DNA of 64,000 nucleotides from Homalodisca vitripennis (Eukaryota; Arthropoda; Insecta; Hemiptera; Cicadellidae), in assembly GCF_021130785.1 (NCBI RefSeq), contig NW_025777453.1:32334-96333 (forward strand), given 5' to 3'. A program made the position numbers and the translations under genes. The first letter of the stretch is position 1, and every line of letters begins with the position of its first letter. This document shows positions 25,429 through 36,203 of the stretch, piece after piece. The notes under the pieces are model-generated. The model was not told the origin of the DNA. It made no database searches and was given only the letters and a program-made list of their open reading frames with translations.

Positions 25429-25558
25429 TCAAATAGAGCCTTGTGGAGCACCCAGACCACTGGTCTTGAATTTAACACGAGCCCACATCACTCCTTTACC
25501 ACGTTGGCTTCTGTAGGACAATTCTAATTTATACCATGCCAGACTGAAGAATCCATAT
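25429..25558 (-). CDS. Candidate terminal exon of an unknown host gene (left inner copy)
   Basis: On the minus strand an AG acceptor (tttattag) is followed by an open frame beginning YGFFSLAWYKLELSYRSQ and ending KTSGLGAPQGSI and a TGA. The residue mix (Trp, Gly, Arg, Pro, Gln) is unlike translated AT-rich noncoding DNA, and the GC content is locally raised. There is no ATG in the exon; it would be the 3' coding end of a multi-exon gene whose upstream exons should lie at higher coordinates, where only a LINE and the pogo element are seen. The right-arm duplicate (35244-35377) is frameshifted. I do not recognise the family. A chance open frame cannot be excluded. Confidence 0.45.
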
Positions 25559-26090
25559 CTAATAAACATTAAAATTAAAAATGTACAAAGACTTTGGACA
25601 TTTCTTTTCAACCCAATTGATAACAGTTCTTGCGCATAACTTTGAATAGTTTATTCAGTATAGTTAAATATTAATAGTGCGATATTTTCATGAAAATAAA
25701 TAATATCTGTTTTAACTACATAAATTAAATTAGAAATTTGTTGTTTTACTGCGTACAAATTTTAACAGACTCATTGATTATATTATAAATTTTGTAATCC
25801 TAAATAAAACATCCGTTGTAATAAATCTTTTTTGCGCATCAGATACCTTTTGAAGAAACAACTGTTTGATAATAAAACATTTAATTCTTCCACGTCCGTT
25901 CCAATTTGTTTCCTTACAGGTATTGATTTTATTTATGTACTCAATTCTAAATGTTTGTTTTGGAGATAAGCTTAAGAATTTTAAATAATCACTAATACTT
26001 GGAATTGTTACATTTTAATCATTTATCCTAAATGTATATATTAAAACTGATTTTTAAACTCGGTTCAACTATTAGTACAGGCGAGTTTTT

Positions 26091-27850
26091 TAATCAAATC
26101 AAATCAAATTCTTTTATTGTCGTAGACATTGTACAAGCATAGACATTGTCAATAAGCCTAAATACTTCTCTTTGTCACAATATTTAGAAACAAATTATAG
26201 TTTGAGTTAACGTAAAATATACTGAGCCAATTACAAATTACAAATGATGCATTCCAGTTGGATCAATATCGTTAATAAACTATTAAATAATCAACAAACT
26301 ATTTACAATAACATATATAATAACAAAAATATAAACATATGGTTAAAATCGAAGGGTAACAATAACAGGACAAAAAATTACATTAAAAAGTTGTGTCACA
26401 AAGCTCTAGGAATTCATTAAAACTATAGAGGAGATTTTTTAAAAGCCAATAATTAAATCTTTTTAGGAATACCTGTTGCGGGTATTTATTTATATTGGAA
26501 ACTAATTTATTATACACTTTCTTAAACATTAAAACATGACCTTTTAAAAACTTACTTAAACGACAGCGCTGAAAACTAATTTTATTTTTATTGCGGGTAT
26601 TGTATGAGTGTATATTTTCATGTAGGACCATGCCAGGTAGTTATTTTAAGGAATAGACAGCCAGTTTAAATACGTAAAGGTTAATTACTGTATTTATTTC
26701 TAATCTTTTATAAATAGGCTTACAATTATCAGATGGAGTTGAACCGTCAATTATTCTAACGACTTTTTTGCAATTTTAAAATTTATATAATTCTTGAAGA
26801 GTTTCCCCACACAAGTAAGCAATACCTAATTATTGATTGGAAAAAAGCAAAGTAAGCCATTCTAATATATTCAGATGTTACACAATTTTTGAATCGTCCC
26901 AACAAGTATACAACTCTAGATAGCCTAGTTTTGATATAGTCTATATGAGTACTCCATGTAAGCACACTTACACCTAAAAACTTAGTACTAGTAACTGTTT
27001 CCATTTCCACTAGCTCTTCATCTTACGGCCTTAAAGAAAAAAAATTATATTTTCAGTTTTATTTTTGTTTAATAGATAAACCGTTAGCTCTAAACCAGTT
27101 TCCCGCTTCCTCAATTGAGTTATTTACCAAATTTTTTAAGTCTAGGAGGCTACTGGAAACATTTGCAAATGACGTATCATCAGCGTAAAGAAGAGTACTA
27201 CTAGTAACATTGTGAGGTAAATCATTAATACTAATTAAAAATAACAAAGGCCAAAGGACAGATCCCTGGGGAACACCAAACCTCAAGTAAACTTCTTGTG
27301 ACTGTTCACCATCAATGCACACTACCTGCCTTCTATTCCTAAGATAAGACTCAAAGAGTCTCAGAGACACACCCTGGAAGCCATAGAAATTCAACTTTGA
27401 TAAAAGGTCTGAATGGTCAACACTGTCAAAGGCCTTACTCAGGTCACAAAAGGTGACCTGAGCAAAGGACCTTGCCTCAAAGGCCTGGAGGATTTGTGAT
27501 ACTAATTCTTCAATAGCATCCAGAGTACTCTTACCGCTCCTAAAGCCAAACTGAAAGCTGGACAAAATATCATTTGTTTAAAAACAAATGTTTGTCTAAA
27601 AGCAATATAACTGGTTATAAATTAAGACTTCAATCACTTTTGATAGTACAGGCACAAGAGAAATAGGACGATAGCTTTCTGGTTTATCTTTGGGTCCCTT
27701 CTTAAAAACAGGCAAAACTCTAGAAATTTTAAGCTCATCCGGGAAAATCCCTTCTTGTAACGTACTATTTACACAAATTGCTAAAGGAGTTGAAATGCTT
27801 GGAATTATTTGCTTCAAGAAATTATTTGACATGTTGTAAAAATCTTTTCT
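26091..27850 (-). mobile_element. CR1/Jockey-group LINE, 5'-truncated copy (left inner arm)
   Basis: On the minus strand this runs from mid-RT to the 3' end, finishing in the short tandem tail (attt)g-type repeat aatttgatttgattt, seen here complemented at 26091-26110. It has no poly-A tail; short 3' tandem repeats of this kind occur in CR1-related elements. It stops at the inner end of the inverted repeat, so its 5' part (present in the right copy) was left out of the duplication. Confidence 0.9.
26383..27832 (-). pseudogene. LINE ORF2 reverse transcriptase, broken (left copy)
   Basis: Pieces in order: FKKGPKDKPESYRPISLVP (RT motif 1-2 region), FQFGFRSGKSTLDA, then DLSKAFDSVDHSDLL (first catalytic Asp), GVPQGSVLWPLLF (normally VLGPLLF, so the Gly is mutated), and LLYADDTSF (catalytic Asp pair). 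A thumb region follows, then a C-terminal tail with HSYNTRNKNK, typical of CR1-like ORF2. Frames are interrupted near 27590, 27060 and 26780. The same Trp change and same breaks occur in the right copy, so the element was already dead before it was duplicated. Confidence 0.92.
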
Positions 27851-28332
27851 ATTTTTATTATTAAATTAATTATTATTAATTAAATAAAATCTATGATGGA
27901 CATTGCGTGAATTATATTATAAATGTTTTACAAAGAAAGCTAAGAAATGCGACTTTAGAGTTCCTTCACACACGTCTAGAATAGTTCCAGCGTTTTTGCT
28001 ATTTATGGACCTATTCGATGAAATACATGGATTTACTGATGCAATGCACAGTAATTAAGGGCAAAGGCGGGGTAAGTGCTAATTAAAGCATAAGTGCGAT
28101 ATCCAAGCAGGCCAAACATTTTGATTGTATAGCTGAACTATACAGTAAAATTTCCGGATTCCGGATTGTACATAGGTGCCTTCATATCGTTTGTTGTTTA
28201 TTTCACATTTTAATTTGATATTTGTTACATATTAAAACAGTGACTTTTTACCGAGGCTAATCATATCAGTGCGTTATTCTATAGAAGTGTTGCTCCAAAC
28301 ATGTATGTGATTAAAGCGTAAGAACTTTGTAA
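27851..28332. other. Spacer flank left of the pogo element
   Basis: Unique AT-rich sequence between the inner arm and the TA target of the pogo-like transposon. No gene seen. Confidence 0.5.
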
Positions 28333-28334
28333 TA

Positions 28335-28360
28335 GGGTAAACCATACAGTCATTGGCACT
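28335..28360 (+). repeat. pogo left terminal inverted repeat
   Basis: Matches the complement of 31774-31799 at 25 of 26 positions. Its inner half (tacagtcattggcact, 28345-28360) is repeated in tandem at 28363-28378. Confidence 0.95.
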
Positions 28361-28981
28361 AGTACAGTCATTGGCACTTTGTAATTATTTTGTTCATTAC
28401 AAGATTTAGGTTGGCAGCATTGAATGCCAACATAGTTCATTAGATACTCTTAACAGTTCTCCCCAATTGGTATTGTGATGTTTGCAGATAGACTGCACGT
28501 GGTGTCTGGAAAAATTATTTTTAGTATAGGTAAGCTTTTTCTGTTGATCTTCTTGTGAATTCCTTTAGAGTTGCTTCTCTGTACTATGTTATTTTCCCTT
28601 TGATAAGATAAATCTTTGCAACTAAGACAATGATAGCTGTAATGTAGAAGGAGTTGAAACCATTTTTGATAGGTTTTAAGTTAAATAACCTCAAAATCAA
28701 ACCTGCAAAGGGGGTGCCAATGACTGTATGTTTAAAAAATTATGAAATATAGTCATCGGCAGGGAGTGCCAATGACTATGTATTTAAGAGATTGTTTATT
28801 TTAAGCCAAAATAACATCTTTCGAAGTATAAAAACAATGGGCTTTTTATGAATATTGTTATTGTTTAACAACTCAATTTGAAACAGTCATTGGCACACAT
28901 ATATATTTCTCGTTGGCATGCCAATCACTGTAACCTAGCAGTGATTGGCACTATGTCAATGTATAGATATTGGCATGCCAA
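28345..28981. promoter_or_regulatory. Left subterminal array of TGCCAATGACTGT-type motifs
   Basis: Copies in either orientation lie at 28347-28360, 28364-28378, 28714-28728, 28751-28761 (partial), 28765-28778, 28883-28896, 28914-28930 (variant with atcactg), 28939-28951 (variant with gtgattgg) and 28970-28981 (half sites, ggcatgcc). The motif also forms the inner part of the terminal repeats. By analogy with other transposons carrying subterminal repeats, these are probably transposase binding sites, and they lie between the left end and the transposase start, so they may also regulate it. Confidence 0.7.
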
Positions 28982-29024
28982 TAAATAACTTTTTTCTTTT
29001 CAGATCACCAACGGAGTTCAAATT

Positions 29025-31310
29025 ATGCCTAAATTCTCTTACAAAGCCGATTCTCTTGAGGCAGCTTTACAAGATGTTAGAAATGGAATGACCAAAAAGG
29101 CTGCAGCAAAAAAGCATGGTGTTCCTCGGTCAACTATTCAGTTTCGGCTTAGTGACAAGTTTTCAAAAACACAACTTGGTCCTCCACCTGTACTGACGAA
29201 GGAAGAAGAGGATACACTTGAAAAATGGATCAATGACTGCTGTCGGAAAGGTTTCCCACGACGGAAAGAAGATTTGCAACTGAGCGTTCAAGAATTCTTA
29301 ATACAAAATGAAAGACCTAATCCTTTTAAAAACAATCTTCCAGGCCTCGGTTGGTATCAAGCATTTTTAAAAAGGCACCCTAAACCTATCCTTAAGGACT
29401 CCCGAAGGAGTAACTTCTGCAAGCTCATGCGTCAGCGAAAACGATATTAAAAATTGGTTTAAAACTATAGAAGACATTTTGAAAGAAGAAAATGCGGTGG
29501 ACGTTTTGAAAGACCCGACTCGTGTTTTTAATGGCGATGAGACAAATTTCCTACTGTGTCCAAAGGGTTCTAAAGTTTTAGCTCCCACAGGATCAAAAAA
29601 TGTTTATGAAATTGACAAGGGAAATTCAAAAGCCGCCATTACTGTGATGTTTTCTTTTTCTGCTTGTGGGCGAATTGTTCCACCGATGTTAATCTATCCG
29701 TACCATAGATTACCATCAACAATTGTAAATTCTGTACCAGACTCTTGGGGTATTGGTCATTCGAAACACTGGATGGATGAAATCCGAAGTCTTTTATGAG
29801 TACATCGGTAATGTTTTTAATTCACACCTTGAAAAAAACAATATCACACGGCCAGTTATCCTTTTTGTAGATGGGCATAAGAGCCATCTTTCCTATCAGC
29901 TAAGCCAACTGTGTTCTGAGTTGCAAATAATACTGATAGCCCTATACCCAAACGCTACCAGAATAATGCAGCCAGCAGATGTTGCTGCATTTAGACCAAT
30001 CAAGTCAGGCTGGAAAAAGGCAGTGTTTAATTGGCGTAGTAACCACCCGACAGACGCTTTAACTAAGGAGAATGTTGCACCAATCCTGAAACATGTAGTG
30101 GGACGAGGTCAAGCCTCAAACACTTACTAACGGATTTAGAGCCTGTGGCTTGTTTCCTTGGAACTGCAACTCAATTGACTATACAAAGTGTCTTGGTAAA
30201 ACCCAAATGAAAATTGTACCATTAAGCGGTAAAGATGTAGTTACCTTGGATCAATTCGAAGGGATTGTAGGAGACGAAATGATAGAAAAATTCCGCAATA
30301 TAGAGAAAGTTGTGTCGGAAAATAATGAACCTCCACTGTTTTTCACACTATATCGAGTGTGGGAGGAGTTTTCCAGAAATAAGCAACCTCAAAAATTTGG
30401 TTCGCCACATGCTGTCATGGAACTAAATCCACACTCTCCAAAAAACTGTCACTGATGTATGTGTGCCAGATAGGCCTATTGTCAAAGATGCCATACAACT
30501 GATGTTACAAAAACAACAAAACTATGATCCTGAAATTAATTTACCTGCACCAGATGTCAGTGCCAATGCATTAAAAAATGACACCACATATCTTCAACAA
30601 TCAAAATGTGAAACAATGTACAACAATGTAAATGTAAAACTTGACCATAACTATACAACACCCGAGAAAAAGTTAAGTGAAGGTTCACGTGTTGCGCTTA
30701 CATGCTTCACAAGGCATTGCCCAAGCATCTGGAAGCAGTGGTCCAGCTTTGGCTGATGTTCTCGTGTGGCCCGAAACTCCAACCAGAAAAGGCAAAAGAA
30801 AAACAGAAAGAGTACCTTACGTTGTTTCTTCGAAGAAATGGAAAATAATTTATGAAGAAAAGGAAGAAAAAAAAGGCAAAAGAAGAAAGAGCCAAGGCAG
30901 AAAGGAAAAGACTACGAGAAGAAAAGAATTTAAGTAAAGCCCAGAAAGGAAACTCTACTAAACAACATAGTAAGATTTCTGTTAAGAAGAAAAATTATGA
31001 AGATCAATTATGTGGGAAAGTCAAAGTTGAAAAGTCAATTGATGTTGATAACGGACCGTCTGTATCACATAAGCCTAAGTCTGTGGGGAAAAAGTTGTTT
31101 CCTGTAACAAAAAATGGATTGTGCTACAGTTGTGGGACTAACTTCAAAGACGAAGAAGTCTCCCAACCTGTTGAATGTGACATGTGTGATAGACTGTATC
31201 ATATAAAATGTATACAAAACAGAGAGGACCTTGATCAACATGATCCTGTGTTTGTATGCAACATCTGTTTGGACTTTGGAAATGAAATTGCCAACGAATT
31301 AAACATTTAA
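29025..31310 (+). pseudogene. pogo-like transposase with C-terminal PHD finger, multiple frameshifts
   Basis: Starts at the ATG at 29025. The first 141 codons hold a psq/CENP-B-type helix-turn-helix (GMTKKAAAKKHGVPRST) and a second DNA-binding part ending near FLKRHPKPILK. The DDE core follows: FNGDETNF (first Asp), LFVDGHKSHLS (second Asp) and LYPNATRIMQPADVAAF (third acidic site). Downstream come TNGFRACGLFPWN, a conserved VLVWPETPTRKGKRKTER segment, a Lys/Glu/Arg-rich coiled region, and a PHD zinc finger (CYSCG, CDMCDRLYHIKC, CNICL; C4HC3 pattern) before the stop at 31308-31310. About six single-base frame changes (near 29397, 29768, 30108, 30440, 30680 and 30860) break it. None is flanked by convincing splice sites, so decay or sequencing error is more likely than introns. 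Confidence 0.92.
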
Positions 31311-31529
31311 TGGTTTTATTAAGATGTTGTAGAAGGGCAAACTATTATTGTCTAGTTTATTTGAATTTTAACGTCACAATATAGGCTATAGAAGTAATAT
31401 TTTTTTTAAACTTTCTACTTATGCAATCATAATTATTGTATTCAATAGTTGTATATACACATTATACATTTTAGAGTAAGTTGTGTGCATGATTTCATTG
31501 CCTCACTCTTATTTTAGCAAAATATGAAA

Positions 31530-31588
31530 GTGTGCCAATGACTGTCAAACAGAATGCCAATAACTGTGAATTAGGTGCCAATCACTAT
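31530..31588 (+). promoter_or_regulatory. Right subterminal array of TGCCAATGACTGT-type motifs
   Basis: Three copies at 31532-31545, 31553-31567 and 31575-31588, all in one orientation, spaced about 21 bp apart (two turns of the helix), plus the copy in the terminal repeat. Likely transposase sites. Confidence 0.7.
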
Positions 31589-31773
31589 AATTATGTAACA
31601 TAATAACAAAATAAATATTTCCACTTCCACATAACATAAATATTTACTTTTTAAATTTATTGTGAATGTAAAAAGAAAGTATAAAGCCAAAAACCAATCA
31701 ATATTAACAAAATATATGTTTTCATGTGTCTGAGAACAAAATATTGAACAGACGTAAGGAAATAGCATCTTAA

Positions 31774-31799
31774 AGTGCCAATGACTGTATAGTTTACCC
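31774..31799 (-). repeat. pogo right terminal inverted repeat
   Basis: Complement of 28335-28360 with one mismatch; followed by the TA target duplicate at 31800-31801. Confidence 0.95.
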
Positions 31800-31803
31800 T
31801 ACC

Positions 31804-31867
31804 TACATAACCTATATCAAGTAGCAACTAGCAGGTACATAACCTATATCCAGTAGCCACTAGCAGT
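31804..31867 (+). repeat. Two 32-bp tandem repeats
   Basis: Units 31804-31835 and 31836-31867 share tacataacctatatc and differ at three positions (caagtagcaact versus ccagtagccact, and the last base). They lie immediately beside the pogo insertion. Confidence 0.9.
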
Positions 31868-31959
31868 AGCCGAGCCAGTCAACAGACTAAACGTGCACAC
31901 GCTATCGTGTTCTACCCGACGCGCGGCTTATCAACAAGCTTTCATCCCATCTACGCCAG

Positions 31960-32030
31960 GCTTCGGCGGCCTAATGGTCAAGGCTCTCGCTATCGGAACC
32001 CAAGATTCAGAGATCAATTCCAGCTTGGAG
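31960..32030 (+). repeat. tRNA-like SINE head
   Basis: Contains an A-box-like ggcggcctaatggtcaaggc, a possible anticodon arm (ctctcgctatcggaaccc) and a degenerate B box (gagatcaattcc). This resembles tRNA-derived SINE 5' regions. Unrelated in sequence to the tRNA-like element in the outer arms. No clear 3' end. Confidence 0.45.
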
Positions 32031-32224
32031 ACTTAACTTTTTGCAAGACAGCAACCTATTAAAATAATAATATTTTAATATATAAGGCTGTTTCTACCTC
32101 AGTACGTTATTATTATTTATTTTTATTTTATTCTTATTTAAATCTGCATCTGTATATAATAAAAAGGAATCTTAATTCCAGTGCTCTCATAACTAACATG
32201 TATTAATTGTGTGTAAAAATGGAA

Positions 32225-34711
32225 GGATCACATATACTTGGCTGGAGGTGACCTCAATGGAGACTTTGATATAACTACCAAAAAGGCGACAGTTGTTGAT
32301 TTCTTCAACTTAATTCGGCAGGTTAATTGTTACTGCTTAAACTCTAGTCCAACGAGAGGTGACAGTTGCCTAGATAATGTTTTTGTTAACTGTTACATAT
32401 TTTTCTCAACTTTAAATGATATTGTTAATTTTTTCTTACAATTAAAACGTCATAAATCTAAAGCAAGTATTAGAAAACAAATTGTAATTGGTACACACCT
32501 GAACTAGTTACAATGAAGGAAGAATTGTTGTCTCTTGACTATCTGTTTAAAAACACAGGAAGCACAGTAGTAAAAGGTCAGTTGCTAAAAAAAAAAAGTA
32601 TAGACTTAAGATTGCTGCTGCTAAAGTTGCTCATAATAGTAAGTTGATAGAGCGTAGCAAAAATAAGTGTAAGACAGCTTGGGCTTTAATTAAGAAAAAT
32701 TGTAATCTTTCAAGTGAAAGCAAACCATTGATTGAACCAAATGTGTTTAATAATTTTTTACATTGATGCTGTAGAAAAAATCAAAAGACATATTGCACAG
32801 CCCGTTATAGGGGCTGAAAATCTTGTCACAAATGTAAGCTTAAGACGTTCTAGTTATAGGTCTGATAATATGTGTTTGTTTGATTGGAAAAACTGTTACA
32901 TCAAATGATGTCTTAAAGGCTGTTAATCATCTCAGTAACTCTAACAGAAAAGATTTTTTACAACATGTCAAATAATTTCTTGAAGCAAATAATTCCAAGC
33001 ATTTCAACTCCTTTAGCAATTTGTGTAAATAGTACGTTACAAGAAGGGATTTTCCCGGAGGAGCTTAAAATTTCTAGAGTTTTGCCTGTTTTTAAGAAGG
33101 GACCCAAAGATAAACCAGAAAGCTATCGTCCTATTTCTCTTGTGCCTGTACTATCAAAAGTGATTGAAGTCTTAATTTATAACCAGTTATATTGCTTTTA
33201 GACAAACATTTGTTTTTAAAACAAATGATATTTTGTCCAGCTTTCAGTTTGGCTTTAGGAGCGGTAAGAGTACTCTGGATGCTATTGAAGAATTAGTATC
33301 ACAAATCCTCCAGGCCTTTGAGGCAAGGTCCTTTGCTCAGGTCACCTTTTGTGACCTGAGTAAGGCCTTTGACAGTGTTGACCATTCAGACCTTTTATCA
33401 AAGTTGAATTTCTATGGCTTCCAGGGTGTGTCTCTGAGACTCTTTGAGTCTTATCTTAGGAATAGAAGGCAGGTAGTGTGCATTGATGGTGAACAGTCAC
33501 AAGAAGTTTACTTGAGGTTTGGTGTTCCCCAGGGATCTGTCCTTTGGCCTTTGTTATTTTTAATTAGTATTAATGATTTACCTCACAATGTTACTAGTAG
33601 TACTCTTCTTTACGCTGATGATACGTCATTTGCAAATGTTTCCAGTAGCCTCCTAGACTTAAAAAATTTGGTAAATAACTCAATTGAGGAAGCGGGAAAC
33701 TGGTTTAGAGCTAACGGTTATCTATTAAACAAAAATAAAACTGAAAATATAATTTTTTTTCTTTAAGGCCGTAAGATGAAGAGCTAGTGGAAATGGAAAC
33801 AGTTACTAGTACTAAGTTTTTAGGTGTAAGTGTGCTTACATGGAGTACTCATATAGACTATATCAAAACTAGGCTATCTAGAGTTGTATACTTGTTGGGA
33901 CGATTCAAAAATTGTGTAACATCTGAATATATTAGAATGGCTTACTTTGCTTTTTTCCAATCAATAATTAGGTATTGCTTACTTGTGTGGGGAAACTCTT
34001 CAAGAATTATATAAATTTTAAAATTGCAAAAAAGTCGTTAGAATAATTGACGGTTCAACTCCATCTGATAATTGTAAGCCTATTTATAAAAGATTAGAAA
34101 TAAATACAGTAATTAACCTTTACGTATTTAAACTGGCTGTCTATTCCTTAAAATAACTACCTGGCATGGTCCTACATGAAAATATACACTCATACAATAC
34201 CCGCAATAAAAATAAAATTAGTTTTCAGCGCTGTCTGTCGTTTAAGTAAGTTTTTAAAAGGTCATGTTTTAATGTTTAAGAAAGTGTATAATAAATTAGT
34301 TTCCAATATAAATAAATACCCGCAACAGGTATTCCTAAAAAGATTTAATTATTGGCTTTTAAAAAATCTCCTCTATAGTTTTAATGAATTCCTAGAGCTT
34401 TGTGACACAACTTTTTAATGTAATTTTTTGTCCTGTTATTGTTACCCTTCGATTTTAACCATATGTTTATATTTTTGTTATTATATATGTTATTGTAAAT
34501 AGTTTGTTGATTATTTAATAGTTTATTAACGATATTGATCCAACTGGAATGCATCATTTGTAATTTGTAATTGGCTCAGTATATTTTACGTTAACTCAAA
34601 CTATAATTTGTTTCTAAATATTGTGACAAAGAGAAGTATTTAGGCTTATTGACAATGTCTATGCTTGTACAATGTCTACGACAATAAAAGAATTTGATTT
34701 GATTTGATTTA
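32225..34711 (+). mobile_element. CR1/Jockey-group LINE, longer copy (right inner arm)
   Basis: Begins in the 3' part of the endonuclease domain (5'-truncated) and ends in the tandem tail aatttgatttgattt at about 34691-34710. Bases 32946-34711 lie in the inner inverted repeat; 32225-32945 are present only here. This asymmetry shows that this copy is the parental one and that the inverted duplication took in only its 3' part. Confidence 0.92.
32238..34418 (+). pseudogene. LINE ORF2 endonuclease end plus reverse transcriptase, broken (right copy)
   Basis: Residues GGDLNGDF, then TRGDSCLDNVFVN, match the late motifs of the apurinic-type endonuclease of non-LTR elements. After a decayed linker (32510-32960) come the RT motifs: FKKGPKDKPESYRPISL, FQFGFRSGKST, DLSKAFDSVDHSD, GVPQGSVLWPLLF and LLYADDTSF. 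The C-terminal tail is present at 34240-34418 (PQQVFLKRFNYWLLKN). Multiple frame breaks and stops are present (for example near 32507, 33201, 33766 and 34014). It shares the Gly-to-Trp change with the left copy. Not functional. Confidence 0.92.
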
Positions 34712-36203
34712 AAAAACTCGCCTGTACTAATAGTTGAACCGAGTTTAAAAATCAGTTTTAATATATACATTTAGGATAAATGATTAAAATGTAACAATTC
34801 CAAGTATTAGTGATTATTTAAAATTCTTAAGCTTATCTCCAAAACAAACATTTAGAATTGAGTACATAAATAAAATCAATACCTGTAAGGAAACAAATTG
34901 GAACGGACGTGGAAGAATTAAATGTTTTATTATCAAACAGTTGTTTCTTCAAAAGGTATCTGATGCGCAAAAAAGATTTATTACAACGGATGTTTTATTT
35001 AGGATTACAAAATTTATAATATAATCAATGAGTCTGTTAAAATTTGTACGCAGTAAAACAACAAATTTCTAATTTAATTTATGTAGTTAAAACAGATATT
35101 ATTTATTTTCATGAAAATATCGCACTATTAATATTTAACTATACTGAATAAACTATTCAAAGTTATGCGCAAGAACTGTTATCAATTGGGTTGAAAAGAA
35201 ATGTCCAAAGTCTTTGTAAATTTTTAATTTTAATGTTTATTAGATATGGATTCTTCAGTCTGGCATGGTATAAATTTAGAATTGTCCTACAGAAGCCAAC
35301 GTGGTAAAGGAGTGATGTGGGCTCGTGTTGTTAAATTCAAGACCAGTGGTCTGGGTGCTCCACAAGGCTCTATTTGATAGTTTAATTGAGACTTCAACAG
35401 TCAGTTGAAATCAATATTTAAATCATTAGTTACAAAGTAACTGACAGATATTATAATAATGTATCCAAGTTAAAATAACGTTAATGCCATTAGGTGAATT
35501 AATTTAAACTTTATCTTTCACCACTAACCTAATGACAATTAATTAAAAAAATAACATAAAATCACCATTACAAGTCGTAACGAAAGCCTTCACTTTACCA
35601 ATACCCATTTGATTCTTCATAGTATAAAGTTTTTTTGAGATATATTGTAAAAAGTTTTAAATATATATTTTATCATAGGTGCCAGGTTTAGACGTTGGGG
35701 TTGCACAAAGGAATGTATTTTTCAACCCCTTTAAATAAGTTGATAACGCATAGCAAATAATGTCATACGATTAACTTTACATTGTACTGTTTAACAACAC
35801 TTATTTACTTTGTCTTTATCTCGTTGTCAAACAAACAACAAAAGTAACCAGAAACACTTTTTGATAAATTAAAATTAGAATGGTTGAGGTCTACTATTTA
35901 AATGTGAAATTAGAGGGATTTGAGGTAAAATAATATTTAAAATGCCAACCCTTTAAGCCAGCTTGTTTGATAACTACCGTGCGTGTAAAGAAACAAATTA
36001 TGTTTCACACATCTGCAATTAGTAAGAATAACATTGATTTGAGCTCATTCTTGCATTATACGTTTTTTACAACACAGTTTTTAAACATAAACACATCGTG
36101 TTGAGTGTTTGTTTTACGTCTTACTTGATAATAGCGTAATATAATTAAAATATCTGCGATGAGATTTCATTAAAGACGTATTATTTCTTGAGTTTTGTTG
36201 GTA
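32946..36203. repeat. Inner inverted repeat, right arm
   Basis: Near-identical to the complement of 24604-27850. It extends about 1.5 kb beyond the LINE's 3' tail into unique DNA, which proves duplication of a chromosomal segment. Differences seen include single-base indels near 33720 and 35277 and a 3-bp insertion near 35330. Confidence 0.96.
35244..35377 (+). pseudogene. Candidate terminal exon, frameshifted duplicate (right inner copy)
   Basis: This copies 25429-25558. After the same acceptor (ttattag) it reads YGFFSLAWYK, then an extra T (ataaattt versus ataaatt) shifts the frame. A further 3-bp insertion (gttgtt) occurs before KFKTSGLGAP. The 3-bp change alone would keep the frame; the 1-bp one breaks it. 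If the exon is real, only the left copy keeps it open. Confidence 0.45.

Larger units (their letters stand above)
24604..27850. repeat. Inner inverted repeat, left arm
   Basis: Near-identical reverse complement of 32946-36203. The outer end is at taccaacaaaactc and the inner end at agaaaagatt inside LINE coding sequence. Differences seen by eye are few single bases and short indels. The arm contains 1.5 kb of unique sequence with a candidate terminal exon (25429-25558) and a 5'-truncated LINE (26091-27850). Confidence 0.96.
28335..31799 (+). mobile_element. Full-length pogo-like DNA transposon
   Basis: A 3465-bp element bounded by TA on both sides (28333-28334 and 31800-31801), the target duplication of Tc1/mariner-superfamily elements. 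Terminal inverted repeats of 26 bp (28335-28360 and 31774-31799) differ at one base and begin GGGTAAAC. The outer motif TGCCAATGACTGT, in either orientation, recurs about twelve times in the subterminal regions. The interior encodes a pogo-type transposase with an N-terminal helix-turn-helix, DDE catalytic core and C-terminal PHD finger, now frameshifted. The ends are intact, so it could be mobilised in trans even though its own enzyme is dead. Confidence 0.95.

Noticed and set aside
30707..30895. Minus-strand frame rich in Phe within the pogo element
   Set aside because: Antisense shadow of the Lys/Glu-rich part of the transposase.
29025..31310. Introns in the transposase to explain the frame changes
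   Set aside because: The frame changes occur within continuous coding matches, leaving no room for GT-AG introns; single-base indels suffice.
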